From Rhizophagus clarus (taxonomy: Eukaryota > Glomeromycota > Glomeromycetes > Glomerales > Glomeraceae): a stretch of DNA of 64,000 bases. The notes under the pieces are model-generated. The model was given only the letters and a program-made list of their open reading frames with translations. It ran no database searches and was not told the origin of the DNA. Positions 33,936-46,509 of this stretch are shown piece after piece. The position numbers and the translations under genes were made by a program. The stretch lies in NCBI GenBank assembly GCA_015698045.1, contig BLAL01000218.1, positions 434,001 through 498,000 on the forward strand, read 5' to 3'. Each line of letters starts with the position of its first letter. The stretch's first letter is position 1.

Positions 33936-36900
33936 TTACCCAAATTTAGTCTTCTTAGAAGTACTACTTGTACTAGTATCATCGCTATTATCGTTTACTG
34001 CAATGTGTGGCGACAACGTGCGTTTAGTACTTGAAGTTGATATATCCGAATCATTTAATGGGGAAAAGCCCCAATTACCCTGAGTGTCTTCTGCATTTTC
34101 ATCAGATTTATCAGAATTATCATCTGGGTTTGGCCATGAATCATCGTAATCTTTAGGTGTTTCGTATTTATTCCCAAATTCAAATTCTATCCCTTCAATT
34201 GTAATATTACTCGGCTCATCGTTTATACCTAAGATACAAATATATGTATAACAACATGAAAACATGTAAAAGTTGAGAAGAAAAAAAATTCAAAAGACTA
34301 ACCGTTAACCATATCATCGTCGTTCTCTTGTTCCTGTTCTTCTTCAATCTCTAAATCGGCCTTCACTATTGCACTTATCCAATTATTCCAAGATAGAATC
34401 TCAATGTTTCCTATTTCTTTTGTTATATTCTTTTCTAGGGCTATCTGATATTTTTTCCCATTCTCCATATAGTCTGAAAATAATTTTGTACTACGTAATA
34501 AACCTTCAGAAACTTTTTTGGCTTTCTTGTCATCTCTAACTATCAGCCAACAATGGGTATCGTCAATCCATTGAATGAATATGTTACCAAACTCACCAAA
34601 TATCGTATGAAGAATCGCCTGTGAACAAGACGTAGGAATATTTGATAACAAAAATCCGTTTTGTTTAGGAGGTGGGTCTATTTATTGTGAAGTTAATTAA
34701 ACGAATTAAATAAAATATTAATCTATGCTTTTAAAATTTTTCATACACTTACATCCATCATCACCATCCAAACATATGTATTTAAAATCAGATCTCAATA
34801 GATGCAATTTATTATAAAAACGCGTTAATCTCTCGGTCTTGAATAGCTTTGTAACCAAATTCGTATTTTCTTCATCCATATATTCATACTCCTGCCCCAA
34901 TGAATCGTCAGTTTTTTCCGAGAGTACATTGAAAACGTTAGAGTATATATCTACTACTTGCTCTTTTTTTTCAAAAATTACTACATTAATTAAAAGACAT
35001 TTCAAATTTGTAGGATTTTTTTAAGCTTACCCTTTTCATGTAACAAAAATACTGCTAATCTTATAAAATTGTATCCGGTAATGTACGCGTCATAACCAGC
35101 CTCATGATTGTGCGATTTATCGTTGAGTGTATAACGAGTGAATTGTGGATCCAGAACTGAAAATTATTGTGTAAATATTAGCGAAATGAACAAAAGGACG
35201 CTATTTATGACAAATAAAAAAAAGGACATTTTTTCCAACCAATTTTCGGTGATTTTTCTTCAAAAGGTGGTGTTTGTACAATATCTAAAATAGCCTGAAC
35301 TCCATTTTTTGGCATCAACTCCTGATATTAAGTTAAAAGTTATACGCATTTTATTATATATTAACTTACTAGATATGTACTAGCTACGAATTGGAATTAC
35401 CTGTAATCTTCTATGAGTGGCTGCTAAATGTTTAGTGTCAATAACACTAGAATTTTTGAAAAAAAAGAATATTAACAATAATTTCCAATTTTCAAATCCT
35501 GCGTGATATCTATCAACTCACAGTTCAAACAACTCGTGTACGAGCTTTTTCCACATCTTTAATTTTTCAGGTAATTCTTCCCAGAATTGATGTACCAACT
35601 GGCACATATCTAAGAAGCAATTATGACCAATGATAGGCTTTTTAGATGCTACTATTAGCTCAATAATGCTACGAAAATTTAAGCTAGCAGACAAAGCCTA
35701 TACAATGAATGATAATAAAAATTAATGAATGGTAAAATATTAGATGCGCAAATTCTATTATAAAGCATACATCAGCTGCATCATCCTTTAATTTTTTTTC
35801 CTTCTGTTCTTCTGTCATCCGTGAGAAAAAGATACTTTTTGGTCTGCTCTCTGCTGACGCGAGACCACTGAATCTATATTGCAATAATAAAACAATGAAT
35901 ACTCCAAAAAAAGAAAATATGTAAATGCGTATATTATTTAAGAATATGACGAAACCTTTGCCTGTATTCCTGAAAGATCAAACGTTTTTGTTTTAAACTA
36001 GGAGTTTCCACTGTCAAATGTTCATCATTCGTGTCGCAAAGCCATTTATCAATAGTTGACCTTTCGGTTTGATTTCCCAATTTAAAATAAGAAAATTCAC
36101 CCAAAGATTCTAATCGGAAAGAATGTCAAGGCATTGACTTACATAGTTTTTTCTAAGAATTCTTTTGTTTCATCGTCTGGCGGGTTATCTGCAATCGAGA
36201 CAAACACCAATTAGATAATCGAAATTATTAGATAGACTTATTCGATTAATTACCAAGCTGCCTTTGCGCAATATCAGCTCTTCTCTGTGTAAGCTTAATT
36301 TCATCCGTTTTATTAAGAAATGGTATACCTTTATAGTTTATATTATAAGATTATGACTAATTATAGTAATTATCCATTTTTGTTAAATCATATGAATAAT
36401 TGATGGTTTGTTATTCGTACCTTGTGCAATTAATTTATTGAAATCGAATCCACAATTTGATAAAAAATGTAAGCTGGACCCACTACACATGAAACAAATA
36501 TCATGATAATCCTTCCTATCTGAATTCGCTGGAAATATATAAAAGTTGAATGGTCTTGCTACAAAAGTATTCTCCGCTTCCGAGTATGTATAAGTACATA
36601 TCCCAAATTGAATTATAAGAAACTAAAAACATGCAAATCTTACTATTATAATTTCTTATATACCATTCAATATTAGAAAGGCGTAAAAAAAAAATTGAGA
36701 GATCACATACTTTTGTAGCAGCATTTCGAACTTTTGTATATCTTGACTGTGGATCATCGAAGGTTTTTATTCTCTCAATGCTCTCGTTCAAACCTAATGT
36801 AATAAAAGAAATTCGCGAATTAACAAAGATAGATTCATATTGACAATAAATAATTTATTGCGCACCGGTCAACTCTGTGTCAATAGCTATAAAATCGGCT

Positions 36901-36962
36901 CCCTCAATAGCTTCTTGAACAATGGGGAAAAGTTCATGGAAATTATTTTTAATAACCTCCAT
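33936..36962 (-). CDS. PARN: Poly(A)-specific ribonuclease
   Basis: Fourteen exons (36962-36866, 36793-36711, 36622-36421, 36328-36254, 36188-36143, 36060-35956, 35873-35771, 35697-35522, 35446-35401, 35321-35240, 35156-35031, 34980-34753, 34677-34303, 34228-33936) keep phase and give 678 residues. All four acidic DEDDh residues are visible: D28 and E30 (FIAIDTEL), D267 (IIGHNCFLDMCQLVHQF) and D361 with H356 (HNHEAGYDAYITGY). An RRM-like segment follows (GFLLSNIPTSCSQAI, then HCWLIVRDD), and the C-terminal tail is acidic and Ser/Thr-rich. PARN removes poly(A) tails in the nucleus and cytoplasm. Exon 6 was joined with an acceptor at 36062-36061; the nearer TAG gave an intron of 33 bp and broke frame. 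One donor (exon 10) is GTTGGA. Confidence 0.93.
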
Positions 36963-37721
36963 ATTATAGAAATCTATTTAAAACGAAATACTAAATTTCT
37001 TGTTCATAGATCTAGAGGGAATAATTTATTTGTCAGTATTATTATATAGTTTTTTGAATTAGTTCGTCGTAAAAGTTAATAGTTTAAAGAACGATACTTT
37101 ACGGTAATTATACAATGTCGATTAGTACGATTATGCAGCCAGGAAAATGCATTATGATTTGTGTCACTATACTTTTTTGAATTTTAATAATTAAGTCCGT
37201 ACTCCGGTCATTTACTTTGTTATTGTTGTCATTGTCTCCATTGATCTTTTATTATGACTATATAAGTATAATATAAAGACCGGATGAGTCACATAAAGAA
37301 CAATCCTTTAGTCGTTCATTTTTTTTTTTTTTTTTTTTTTTTGATGTCAAAGTCCGAAATATCAATAATTTACAATCAACCTAATGACTATCCTATTCTC
37401 TCTAAATTTAAAATTTTTTTTGATATTGCAATTTTAAAGCTAATAGAAGGAGATACACATTCTTTTCAGATAAATATTATAAACGCGTAAAATAAAATAA
37501 ACTTCTTAATTTCGACTCTGATTATTCATGGCTTTATAATCTATTTCTAATGATAACAATTTCCAAACAAGGAGAGAATTTTAATTAAAAAACGAATCTC
37601 TTTCTTAGTAAAGAATGGCTCAAACGTGTGTTGGAGATTTGTGTAATTGTTAATCACCTAATATATATTTAAAGGGTTTAAAAATGCTTGCTTGTTCTGT
37701 TTTCTTGAAAAATAAAAAAAG
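36963..37721. promoter_or_regulatory. Divergent upstream region of PARN and the TXNDC17-like gene
   Basis: About 760 bp. A T run of about 25 at 37319-37342 lies in the middle. Open frames here (37284-37490 and 37684-38034) are low-complexity or frame shadows. No discrete factor site is assigned. Confidence 0.35.
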
Positions 37722-38390
37722 ATGGTTCATACCGTACGAATTTCAACTTATGATGAATTTGATGGAACTGTTAATAAAATTGTTCAAGAACGTAAAGGAC
37801 AAAACATTTTTGTCCTTTTATTCGGTAAAGAAAAAAAAAGAAAAAATTATAAATTATTATTGTCGCTCATTTTTCACTGTAAAAATGGCTTTATTGGTTG
37901 GTATAACTAATATTTTATTTATTATAAATAAAGGTACTGAAAACCCAGATACCGGAAAATCGTGGTGTCCAGATTGTGTAATCGGTAAATTTAAAAAAAA
38001 AAAATGTTTTTTTTTTTTTTTTACCCATAATTAACCTTAAAAAATTATAAAATTTCTTAGCCGATCCTTTAATCCGTAAACATCTCGAAGAAGAAGCGCC
38101 CGCTGATTCCGTGTTAGTTGAAGTTCCTGTTGGAACTAGGGGAGAGTAAGTAATTTCTAGGTTTAAAATTAAAGTTTCCAATTATTATTATTTAATTAAA
38201 AATATAAATTCAAAAAAATGAATATAGATATAAGGGTAGATCTGACAACCCATATAAGCTTCATCAAAGAATTCAATTAAAATCCATTCCAACATTAATC
38301 AAATGGACCGAAAATGCTGGAACCGACAAAAGATTGGTAGAAGAAGAATGTGCACGTGATAATTTATTGAGCGCATTTTTTTCGGCTTAA
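37722..38390 (+). CDS. TXNDC17/TRP14-like thioredoxin-fold protein
   Basis: Exons 37722-37824, 37934-37984, 38061-38145 and 38228-38390 give 133 residues, close to the 123 of animal TXNDC17. The active site WCPDC (C46, C49) follows DTGKS, as in that family, whose WCPDC motif distinguishes it from ordinary WCGPC thioredoxins. Other conserved segments are NIFVLLFG, SVLVEVPVGTRGEYKG and IPTLIKW. The family reduces disulfides such as those of phosphatases and cystine using thioredoxin reductase. Its stop is 142 bp from the stop of the convergent acyl-CoA synthetase gene. Confidence 0.92.
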
Positions 38391-38532
38391 ACAGCCGTTC
38401 AATTTATACCATTATACGATTTATATGATATATTTCTAAAAGCAATTTTTTTTAAATTATAATATAGTAAAATTTTATTTTTACTTTATTCTATATAAAC
38501 ATCAATCGAGAAATAATAAGTATTAATAAAAA

Positions 38533-40215
38533 TTACAACTTTGCTTTTGCTTTATCAGGTTTAAAGAATTTTTCACTTATATTTTTTCTTTGGATTTTAC
38601 CCGTAGCAGTCTTAGGCATAACATCAGTAAAATAGATTTTCTTTGGTATCTTAAATTTAACAAGATTTTTACCACAATAATCTTGTAATTCTTTTTCAGT
38701 AATTTGTTGACCCTTCTTCAAAATAACGGTAGCATGAACTTCTTGGCCATACATTTCATCAGGTACAGCAAAAGAAACAGCTTCGGAAATCGAAGGATGT
38801 GATAAAAGAACTGAATCAATTTCTAAAGGAGAAATTTTTTCTCCGCCACGATTAATTAATTCTTTAATACGTCCCGTTAAATATAAATATCCATCTTTAT
38901 CAAGTTTACCTTGATCACCGGTTCTAAACCATCTGTCTTTTGTAAATGATGATTTATTAGCTGATGGATTATTAAGATATCCTGGTGTCACATTTACACC
39001 TTTAATACACACTTCCCCTTCTTCAGTTGGATTGCCATTTTGATCCAAAATAGCTATTTGAACTCCCTGACCAAAACCAACTGAACCAGGCTTATGCGGT
39101 AAAGGTGGCAATGGATTTGAGGTCATTTGATGGGCTGCTTCAGTCATAGCATACGCTTCCAGTACAGGCGCATTATATGTTTTTTCGAGCTCCCTTAAAG
39201 TACTTGGAGCAAGCGATGAAGAACACGAACGGATAAAGCGTAATTTAGGTGCCCCTCCGCTTGGAGGCGGATGACGCAATAAAATTTGATGAATTGTAGG
39301 GACTTTGTATTAAGGATAAAAAGAAGTTAGATGCTTTCCCGGTTCTTTTTTAAAATATTATAAAATTTTTCTTCTTACCTGCAGTGTACCAAGTACATCC
39401 ATATTGTAAAAAGTGTTTCCAAAAATCGGTGGCAGAGAATCTAGGAGGAATTACTACCGTTCCTCCTGATAATAAAGTAGATAACATTCCACCAATTAGA
39501 CCATGAACATGAAAGAGTGGCATTACTAGCATGGTGCGATCACTTGGAACCAATTTGTATGTTCGAATTATATTATTCATGGTTGTTGTAATATTACGGT
39601 GCGTAAGAGGAACACCTAAATTTTATTATTCATTATTAAATAATTAATATAAATCAAACATTTATAATTGAATTAATGATTAAATTCACCTTTGGGTCGT
39701 CCAGTTGTTCCTGATGTATGTAATAAAAGAGCAACATCAGAAGGATGAGGATCTCGGTTTTCAAATTTTCCTCCTTTTGCATTTCCATAAATATCCAAAT
39801 TGATCTGTTGACTAAGATTATTCCACGATATTTCAAAAATTACCGCATTAAAAGCTCTAGCAGCCTGAACAGCAGGTTTATTTTGTTTTACCCAACCTTT
39901 TGGTACTATCATCACTTTACTTTTTGAATCATCCAAGTAAAATTTAAATTCATTTTCAGCATAATTTGGATTTAATGGTGCTGCGATATTTCGAAGCAAC
40001 GTAAACGCTAGAAAAGCAATTGTAAATTCTAATGAATTTGGTAATACAATAGCGATAGCTTCTTGTGGGTTTATATCACAATTTTCAATAATTTGTTGTT
40101 GAAATGATTTAATTTGTTCAAATAATTGGTTATATGAAAGTTCTGGGCCATTATCTGGAATGATAATAGCTGGTGATGTCGATTTATTTGAAAATATATC
40201 TGCAAGAGTTGCCAT
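38533..40215 (-). CDS. Peroxisomal acyl-CoA/oxalyl-CoA synthetase (Pcs60/AAE3-like)
   Basis: Exons 40215-39690, 39615-39379 and 39302-38533, all phase 1, give 510 residues. The start chosen is MATLADIF; an in-frame ATG lies four codons upstream. ANL-superfamily motifs are complete: the AMP loop LLHTSGTTGRPKG at about 163-176, PLFHVHGLIGGML, EAYAMTEAAHQM (A5-type), WFRTGDQGKLDKDGYLYLTG, RGGEKISPLEID and the C-terminal catalytic Lys in PKTATGKIQR. The protein ends KAKL with a terminal AKL, a type 1 peroxisomal signal. The sequence style is that of fungal Pcs60 and plant AAE3, which activate oxalate to oxalyl-CoA. Exact substrate is inferred; 4-coumarate-like or medium-chain substrates remain possible. 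Confidence 0.87.
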
Positions 40216-40828
40216 AATAATCAACAAAAAGAAAAACTGAAATAGAAAGGGAAACTTTATACTTGCTGATTATCATTTTTATGACGAATTTTTGATGTAA
40301 CAATTAGCCATTTAGCCAATTACTAATATAGTCCGATTATCCAAAAATGGCGAAAAAAAATTCTTTAGGCAGATTTCTTCACTGAAATAAACAAATTAGT
40401 CTTTTCATATTTTTTAAACAATAATATTAAAATGATTTCGTCGTTAGATCCTGAATGGCTTCAATATTCTTTTAAATTATATTATCGCTACTACACATCT
40501 TTAATTGGTTTTTGTCTAGTATTAGAATTACAGTAGCCGACTGTCTCTTAGAAAATGATTGCCGCGGAATTCGAATTAGTTTGAAATGAATTGTAAAGTT
40601 CAACAGCTATTCATTTATGTTCATAATTTACGATTCAGAATTGAACTTGATAGATAATTTTGTTGAGTAGAAAGTGGCAGTTACATTAAACAAAAGGACA
40701 ATCTTTAACTAAATTAGCTCCTCTAGTTATTCGCTGATTTCTATTGGATACAGAAGTCGTGTAACATTGAAGATAATCTCATTTCATTTTTTTTTTATTA
40801 AAAAGAAAAATTATCCCAAAAATTAATC
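40216..40828. promoter_or_regulatory. Divergent upstream region of the acyl-CoA synthetase and QRI7
   Basis: About 613 bp separate the start codons. A T/A-rich patch at 40788-40810 sits just upstream of QRI7. No specific sites recognised. Confidence 0.35.
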
Positions 40829-42255
40829 ATGTTTTTGTTAACACAATCTTTAAAATTTACACTGAATAATTTATGTAATTCTAGAATTGGCTTATCCAAA
40901 AATTATTCTACTATTAATCCAAATATAAGAACATCTTTCACAGTTCTCGGTATTGAAACTTCTTGCGATGATACAGGGGTTGCAATTGTAAATTCAGATA
41001 GACAGATTATAAGTGAAGCAATTCATCTCCAACAACAATTACACGAACCGTATGGAGGAATCGTCCCGAATTTAGCAATGTCAAGTCATCAACAGTATTT
41101 ACCACTTGTAATACGAGAAGCTTTGGATAAAGCAAACATGGATATTGACAAAGATATCGATGTTATAGCAGTTACGAGAGGTCCTGGACTTCCTGCTTGT
41201 CTTGGCAATGGATTGAGTGCGGGAAAAGCTTTGGCTGCTGCACTTCGGTAAATGTAAAAAAAAAAACCATTTCATTGCCTATAAAATATTGAACGAAGCA
41301 AATTTTCTCATCGTTAATATTTTGTAGTAAACCATTGATAGGCGTTCATCATATGGCATGTATTAACGATGCAAGAGTTTAAACAGTTCATTTCTTTCAG
41401 ATGTAATTTTATATATCATATATCGTATGTTATAGGAAGCTCATGCGCTTACGGCACGTCTTACTCATCAAACTCCAGATTTGTTACCTTTTCCTTTTTT
41501 GACATTATTAATTTCTGGTGGACACACTCTCATATTGGTAGCACGTGGTGTTAATCATTATATTCATCTTGGAACAACTATAGATGATTCAGTTGGAGAG
41601 GCTTATGATAAAATTGCTCGACTACTTAAAATACCTTGGCTGAAAGGTCGCGGAGGTGGCCCTGGTGCAGCATTGGAACAGTTTGCTAAAAATGGAGACC
41701 CTAAGAAATTCTCGGTTCCAATACCGATGACAAAAGATAAACGTAGAAAAGAGGCAATGAATTTGAGTTTTAGCGGACTGAAAACATCAATAAGTTCTTT
41801 AATTACAAAGCATAACTTGGATTTAGATAATGAAAATATTAAGAGAGATTTAGCTTCGACTTTTCAGAAATCGGTTATAGCCCATTTAACAGATAAATTG
41901 AGATTAGCCTTTAAATGGTGTAAAGAAAAGGGTATCCCATTAACAGCTTTAGTCGCAAGTGGTGGTGTAGCAAGCAATAAAAGCATTCGTTCGAGGTATT
42001 ATTATATTATTATCATTATTTGTTTTTTTTTTATATTAGATTTTAACATTCAACTTTTTTAGCTTAGAATTGTTAGCGGCTGAGCAGTATAACGTTCCAT
42101 TAATATGTCCGCCACCACATTTATGTACTGATAATGGTGTTATGGTTGCATGGGCGGGAGTGGAACGTTTTCGCTTAGGATTAGTAGATGAATATACTAT
42201 TGATCACATGCCAAAATGGCCAATTTCATCTTTAGGATCTTCAGCAACTATATGA
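40829..42255 (+). CDS. QRI7: Mitochondrial tRNA threonylcarbamoyladenosine synthase subunit (Qri7/OSGEPL1)
   Basis: Exons 40829-41247, 41328-41355, 41436-41995 and 42063-42255 give 399 residues (yeast Qri7 is about 407). The N-terminal 30 residues are basic and hydroxylated, consistent with mitochondrial import. TsaD/Kae1/Qri7 landmarks: VLGIETSCDDTGVAIV, YGGIVPNLAMSSHQQYLP, AVTRGPGLPACLGNGLSAGKALA, the metal-binding HMEAH (residues 148-152), LISGGHTLILVA, GEAYDKIARLL, KGRGGGPGA and CTDNGVMVAWAG. The enzyme makes t6A at position 37 of ANN-decoding mitochondrial tRNAs. The second intron begins GCATGT: the invariant VHHM-EAHAL joint demands a GC donor at 41356. Confidence 0.94.
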
Positions 42256-42371
42256 TTCAAAGGTCGATAACTTGAGATTATAATTATTATATTTGAGAAA
42301 TAATACTGTAATTTATTTCAAGTAATTGTTTGGAAATTTTATATTAAAGCTATATTTTTATCGAGAATGAA

Positions 42372-43942
42372 TTATAAAATTCGGTATCTTTTTTTCAATG
42401 GATCAGGATCGCTACATCTTGATACAATTCTATCTAGAGTTATCAAAGCTAATAAGACAATATCAATTGTAGATGTTCCGCCTTTATATAAGTTATAAAT
42501 TATTAAAAAATTTGATATGTATGAATTTACAATTTCCAGGAATTATACAAACCGACTCCAATCTCATTCAGGAGTTCATCATAAGTGAATTCATTCCAAG
42601 CCTGTTTCGGAAAATCCGGCAAATCGTGTTTATCTTAAATAATCACGAATATCCCCTATTAATACTTAATTAATATTTAATTAATATGAGAATAACAAAT
42701 GAATTTTTAGCTTACCCAAAACCATCTCATTAATATCATATATAACTTGATTTAAAAACTATAATAAACATAATTATTTATGGTCAAATTATATTAGTCG
42801 AAATTATCGCGGAATTACTTACCTCCACAGAAATTTGCCTACGAATATCATAACCAAGTGTTTCCATCTCTTCCTCTGTAATTGGTCTAATTTGTGTACA
42901 TTCCGGAATTTCATTAGAAGATAAAGATGGAGAAAATGATGTAGAAGTTATTTTCTGTTCTAATGGAGCCAATGGTGTTACATAATTTGACGTGACGTCA
43001 TTAGAAAGTTTTCGAGATTGAGAATTTATCTTAATTCCATAATCTTTAATTAATTCTGGTGTTCCTAAAAAAACGCAATAATTTATATAAGTATGGATAT
43101 TTAATAATTGACTTTTTTTTTTTTAAATCGATAATAACCAGCTTTAAGCAATGCTAACGCGTGATCTGATAAACCAAAACTTTCAAGTGTTGGACTTTCT
43201 TGTGTTTGAGTGGAAAGTCTTTTGAATGTCTTGATAACAGGTGGTGTGAATCGCCTTTCAGATTCAGGATGAAACCTTGTAGGATCGTCAGTTGATATAG
43301 ATTTTGATTCTACTTGAACAATTTCCTCTGTAGACTCTTTCGTCTTTTCATCAACGATATTTGATTTTGGAACGAAAGTTCCTATAATAAAAAGGATAAC
43401 TAGTTATTTCCTTTGTAATTAATAAAAATTGATTGAAAAAAACACGAAAGATACGCGTAAACTTACCTTCCAACCCGAATTCGCGTAATTGTTCCTCCAA
43501 TAAACATATATCATGTTGCATCTACCATTAAATGGCGGCGGATAAAATTTTAAAGCTTCATAAAAAATTTTATCATGATTTAAAAACGAATCTTAAAAAA
43601 TACCTTTTCACAAACGTTATTAGTGGCCAAAATCAAATCGCCCATATGATGTTTAGTATTTGGAGTTTTCTCTAATGAATCTATTTCATTCAACATTGAT
43701 TTACTTTGTATCAGCATATCACGAAGATAATTTTCCTGATGCCCTGAGGATATTGGTAATGCAGGACTTTCAATTGTGTTTCTTTAATTTATTTATAAAA
43801 AAAAAAAAAAAAAGTTATTTTCTAAAATATATTAGAATATTAAAAAGTAATTTAACAAAAAAAAAGGTACAAACCTCAACTCGCGACATGATTCTTCGAT
43901 TTGAGTACCATATTGTGTCAATTTTGTAAAAAATTCTTCCAT
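42372..43942 (-). CDS. SKA3-like kinetochore protein
   Basis: Eight exons (43942-43875, 43781-43604, 43521-43467, 43381-43139, 43064-42823, 42758-42716, 42633-42553, 42448-42372) keep phase and give 328 residues. The N-terminal 100 residues are helical with heptad character (MEEFFTKLTQYGTQIEESCR, then LLEEQLREFGLEG). The middle carries the repeated Pro-Leu-Phe-Gly type motif seen in SKA3 (SPTLESFGLSDHALALLK and TPELIKDYGI) and RFTPPVIKTFKR. The end reads LPDFPKQAWNEFTYDELLNEI followed by ALITLDRIVSRC, similar in pattern to the C-terminal helices of animal SKA3. The SKA complex helps kinetochores hold microtubules. Identity is from pattern, not alignment. Its stop is 116 bp from that of QRI7. 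Confidence 0.7.
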
Positions 43943-45480
43943 CGCTAAAAGTACGTAAATTATTAAAATTATTGGGTTGTTTATTCAAAGGAAAGCTATT
44001 GCCAAACAGGAAAATAACAAAACAACGGATAATTATGATATCATGTGATAAAAATGTTGTACTACAGTAACGATGATTTTATGCGGCGAGATTTTGTAAA
44101 TCATTGCTGACCAAAACGATCGGGGTGGTGAATGGTGATGAAAATTCCAAGCGCTTGGATTACAAATTATTACTTTTATGTATGAACAGATATAGGACTG
44201 TATATTTAATTCTTCAACATCGAGTAATTTTTTTCGTACGAGTTGTTATTTTTTATGCTGGAGTAATTTTGTAATAGTATCCGTTTAAAATGTAAGAAGG
44301 TTTTTAATCTTATTTAGTGCCACGATCATAATATTAAAAGTAAACGATAATAAAATTTTAAATTTTAAAAATTAAATAATATTATCCTCCTTATTGAGTA
44401 TACATACCCCTTGGCCCTTGCCGTGCTTGAATCCATTTGCATGTTTATTTATTACTAATAAGATCTATCATCTTTATCTTTTACTGAAATTCAGTTCAAT
44501 AAAATTCAAACCTATAAAATTTATAAAATCGATTTTAAAATAATTAATTAGAAATGGTCTAACGTACCATGCACGCAATATTCAAGTTTATTCCCTTTTT
44601 CAGGAGGTATATCCGCTTGTGTAAATCTTTTCTTTTCAGCATTGTTTGTGTTTTTTACTTAACATTGCATTTTTTCGTTTGATCCAAACAGTGTTTGACA
44701 AACATCGCAAATAAGTTCTCATCAACATAGAAATACTTTTACAGTATATACATTCTCAACTACGTGTTCAATTGCCGAACCATTGTTAAAAAAAAAAAAA
44801 AGGGTTGAAAATATGATACTTAATAAAAAAGGTTGCTTACGAGAAAAGAGATCCTTATCACTAACAAGTAACAACACATTTCAAGTCTGAAAAAATGTTC
44901 ACATTTTAGTATGAGTTGCAGCGTATTCAATATTAATGCAATAATTATGAGTCATGAAATTGACTCTGTGACTCATTGATTATAAATTAGTTAGAATCAA
45001 ATTGTAGCTTATTTATAATTTTTAAGACTTTCTATTGAAATTAATTCAAGCAGTTCATAAATTCTTATAGGATATAATTAATTAATTCTAGAAATTATAA
45101 TAAATATCTACACAAGCAAGAGTCATGTCACCGTTAAAGTTATTATTTTTAGATGCTTCTTTTTATGACATTTTGTTCTATTTCAAAATAAAGTGATATA
45201 CTTCAAAACTTGAGATTTGTTAATCAGAAATGTAGACAAGGGCTTTATGATGAAGCAGATAAAATTAGTATTTATTTATTTATTTATTTTTTTGAAAACC
45301 TTAATTGTGTATTGTCATGTTCAGGCTTCAATGTTTTTATAAAATTTTTTCACTTAATTTTAAACTTCACTCAATTTAATCAAGTAAAAAGTACTTTAAT
45401 CAAACCCAAAAAAAACAATCAAGTTATGAACAATTATCGCAGATATAAATTTCTGTACTACCTGATAAGCCATTTACAAA
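43943..45480. other. Intergenic region with one isolated exon-like piece
   Basis: No complete gene. On the minus strand about 44659-44569 reads KNTNNAEKKRFTQADIPPEK then GNKLEYCVHG up to a GTACGT donor. A following in-phase piece near 44513-44470 reads LNFIELNFSKR then stop. This may be the 3' part of a small unknown gene or a relic. The rest is AT-rich; the short open frame at 45210-45497 is not convincing. Confidence 0.3.
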
Positions 45481-45691
45481 CTATAATCGACAAATAAATG
45501 TAATAATAATAAATGTTGAATTGTATATATAAATAACTAGATGGATGAACATTATGAATATTTTCGAACAAAAACTTTTAATATGGAATATTATAGATTT
45601 TTTAGAGTAATATGGCATTAAGTAATTTGATAAAAAAATGGATTGATACATTAAATACTTCAAATGTATTGCCCGTAATGAGCAAAGAAAA

Positions 45692-45722
<31 letters not shown>

Positions 45723-46509
45723 GGGTAGAACAGCTTCTCAGAAGACATAGTGAAGTAAATAAAAAAAATTTTATTAAATATGCAAGTGAAGAATAGTGGC
45801 GTAATAAGGATTCAAGATCCACTCAGTTCTTGATCATTTAAGATCATTCGCATTTTTCATGATCGCTGAGCCACAAAATCAGGACTGGGGCACAGACAAT
45901 CCATGCTGATGTTAAAAAGAAGTTAAAAAAAAAGGAGAGGAACATAATGCTTAAAGCCATTTGCTTATCTAGTAATCACTGACCCAGTACGAAGGTACAG
46001 ATAACCCTTCAATTGGTTGTCTGATGTTCAAAACTATTCGCTGATCTAGCAATCATTGACCTTGCAGGTGGAAATCAGGTGGAAAAAGACATATTAGTTA
46101 AAAATGTTATTAATTTAAATCTTATCTACAAGGGAAATAAACCCGACCAATGACACACCAAAACACATAAATCAAGTAAAATAAGCTGTGGTTCCTCAAT
46201 TTTTGACATTATCAGGAAATTCTGTTGCCATTGCTGGGCACTTCAACAACTAAGATTACTATTAAACGCAGGTGAAAAGATTTTAGAGAAAAGGAGTTAT
46301 TATCTTATGCTAAAAGCTAACAGATACAGATATAAGTTCCAATTCTGATTATGAGAAATCTTGAGGAGTAAGTAACACCAAATGTATTTCAGTTATAGAG
46401 TTATTGACTTTTATTACAATTTTGATTCAGATAAAAAGACGTTTTAATATTGAAGGGATCATCACCGATAATGACAAAATCAAGAGCGATTATGATTTTT
46501 TCAAATTTT
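45481..46509. other. Degenerate repeat-derived DNA
   Basis: More G/C-balanced than its surroundings but full of stops. Three loosely related blocks, each with an ATTCGCTGATCTAGCAATCA-like sequence, occur near 45847, 45959 and 46034. The region probably belongs to the same decayed insertion as the pseudogene to the right. Confidence 0.35.

Noticed and set aside
36108-36142. 33-bp intron in PARN ending at GATTAG
   Set aside because: It is shorter than the other introns and breaks the reading frame; the acceptor at 36062-36061 restores phase.
37284-37490. Open frame MSHIKNNPLVV with a poly-Phe run
   Set aside because: The Phe run is a T homopolymer in the divergent promoter region, and no family is seen.
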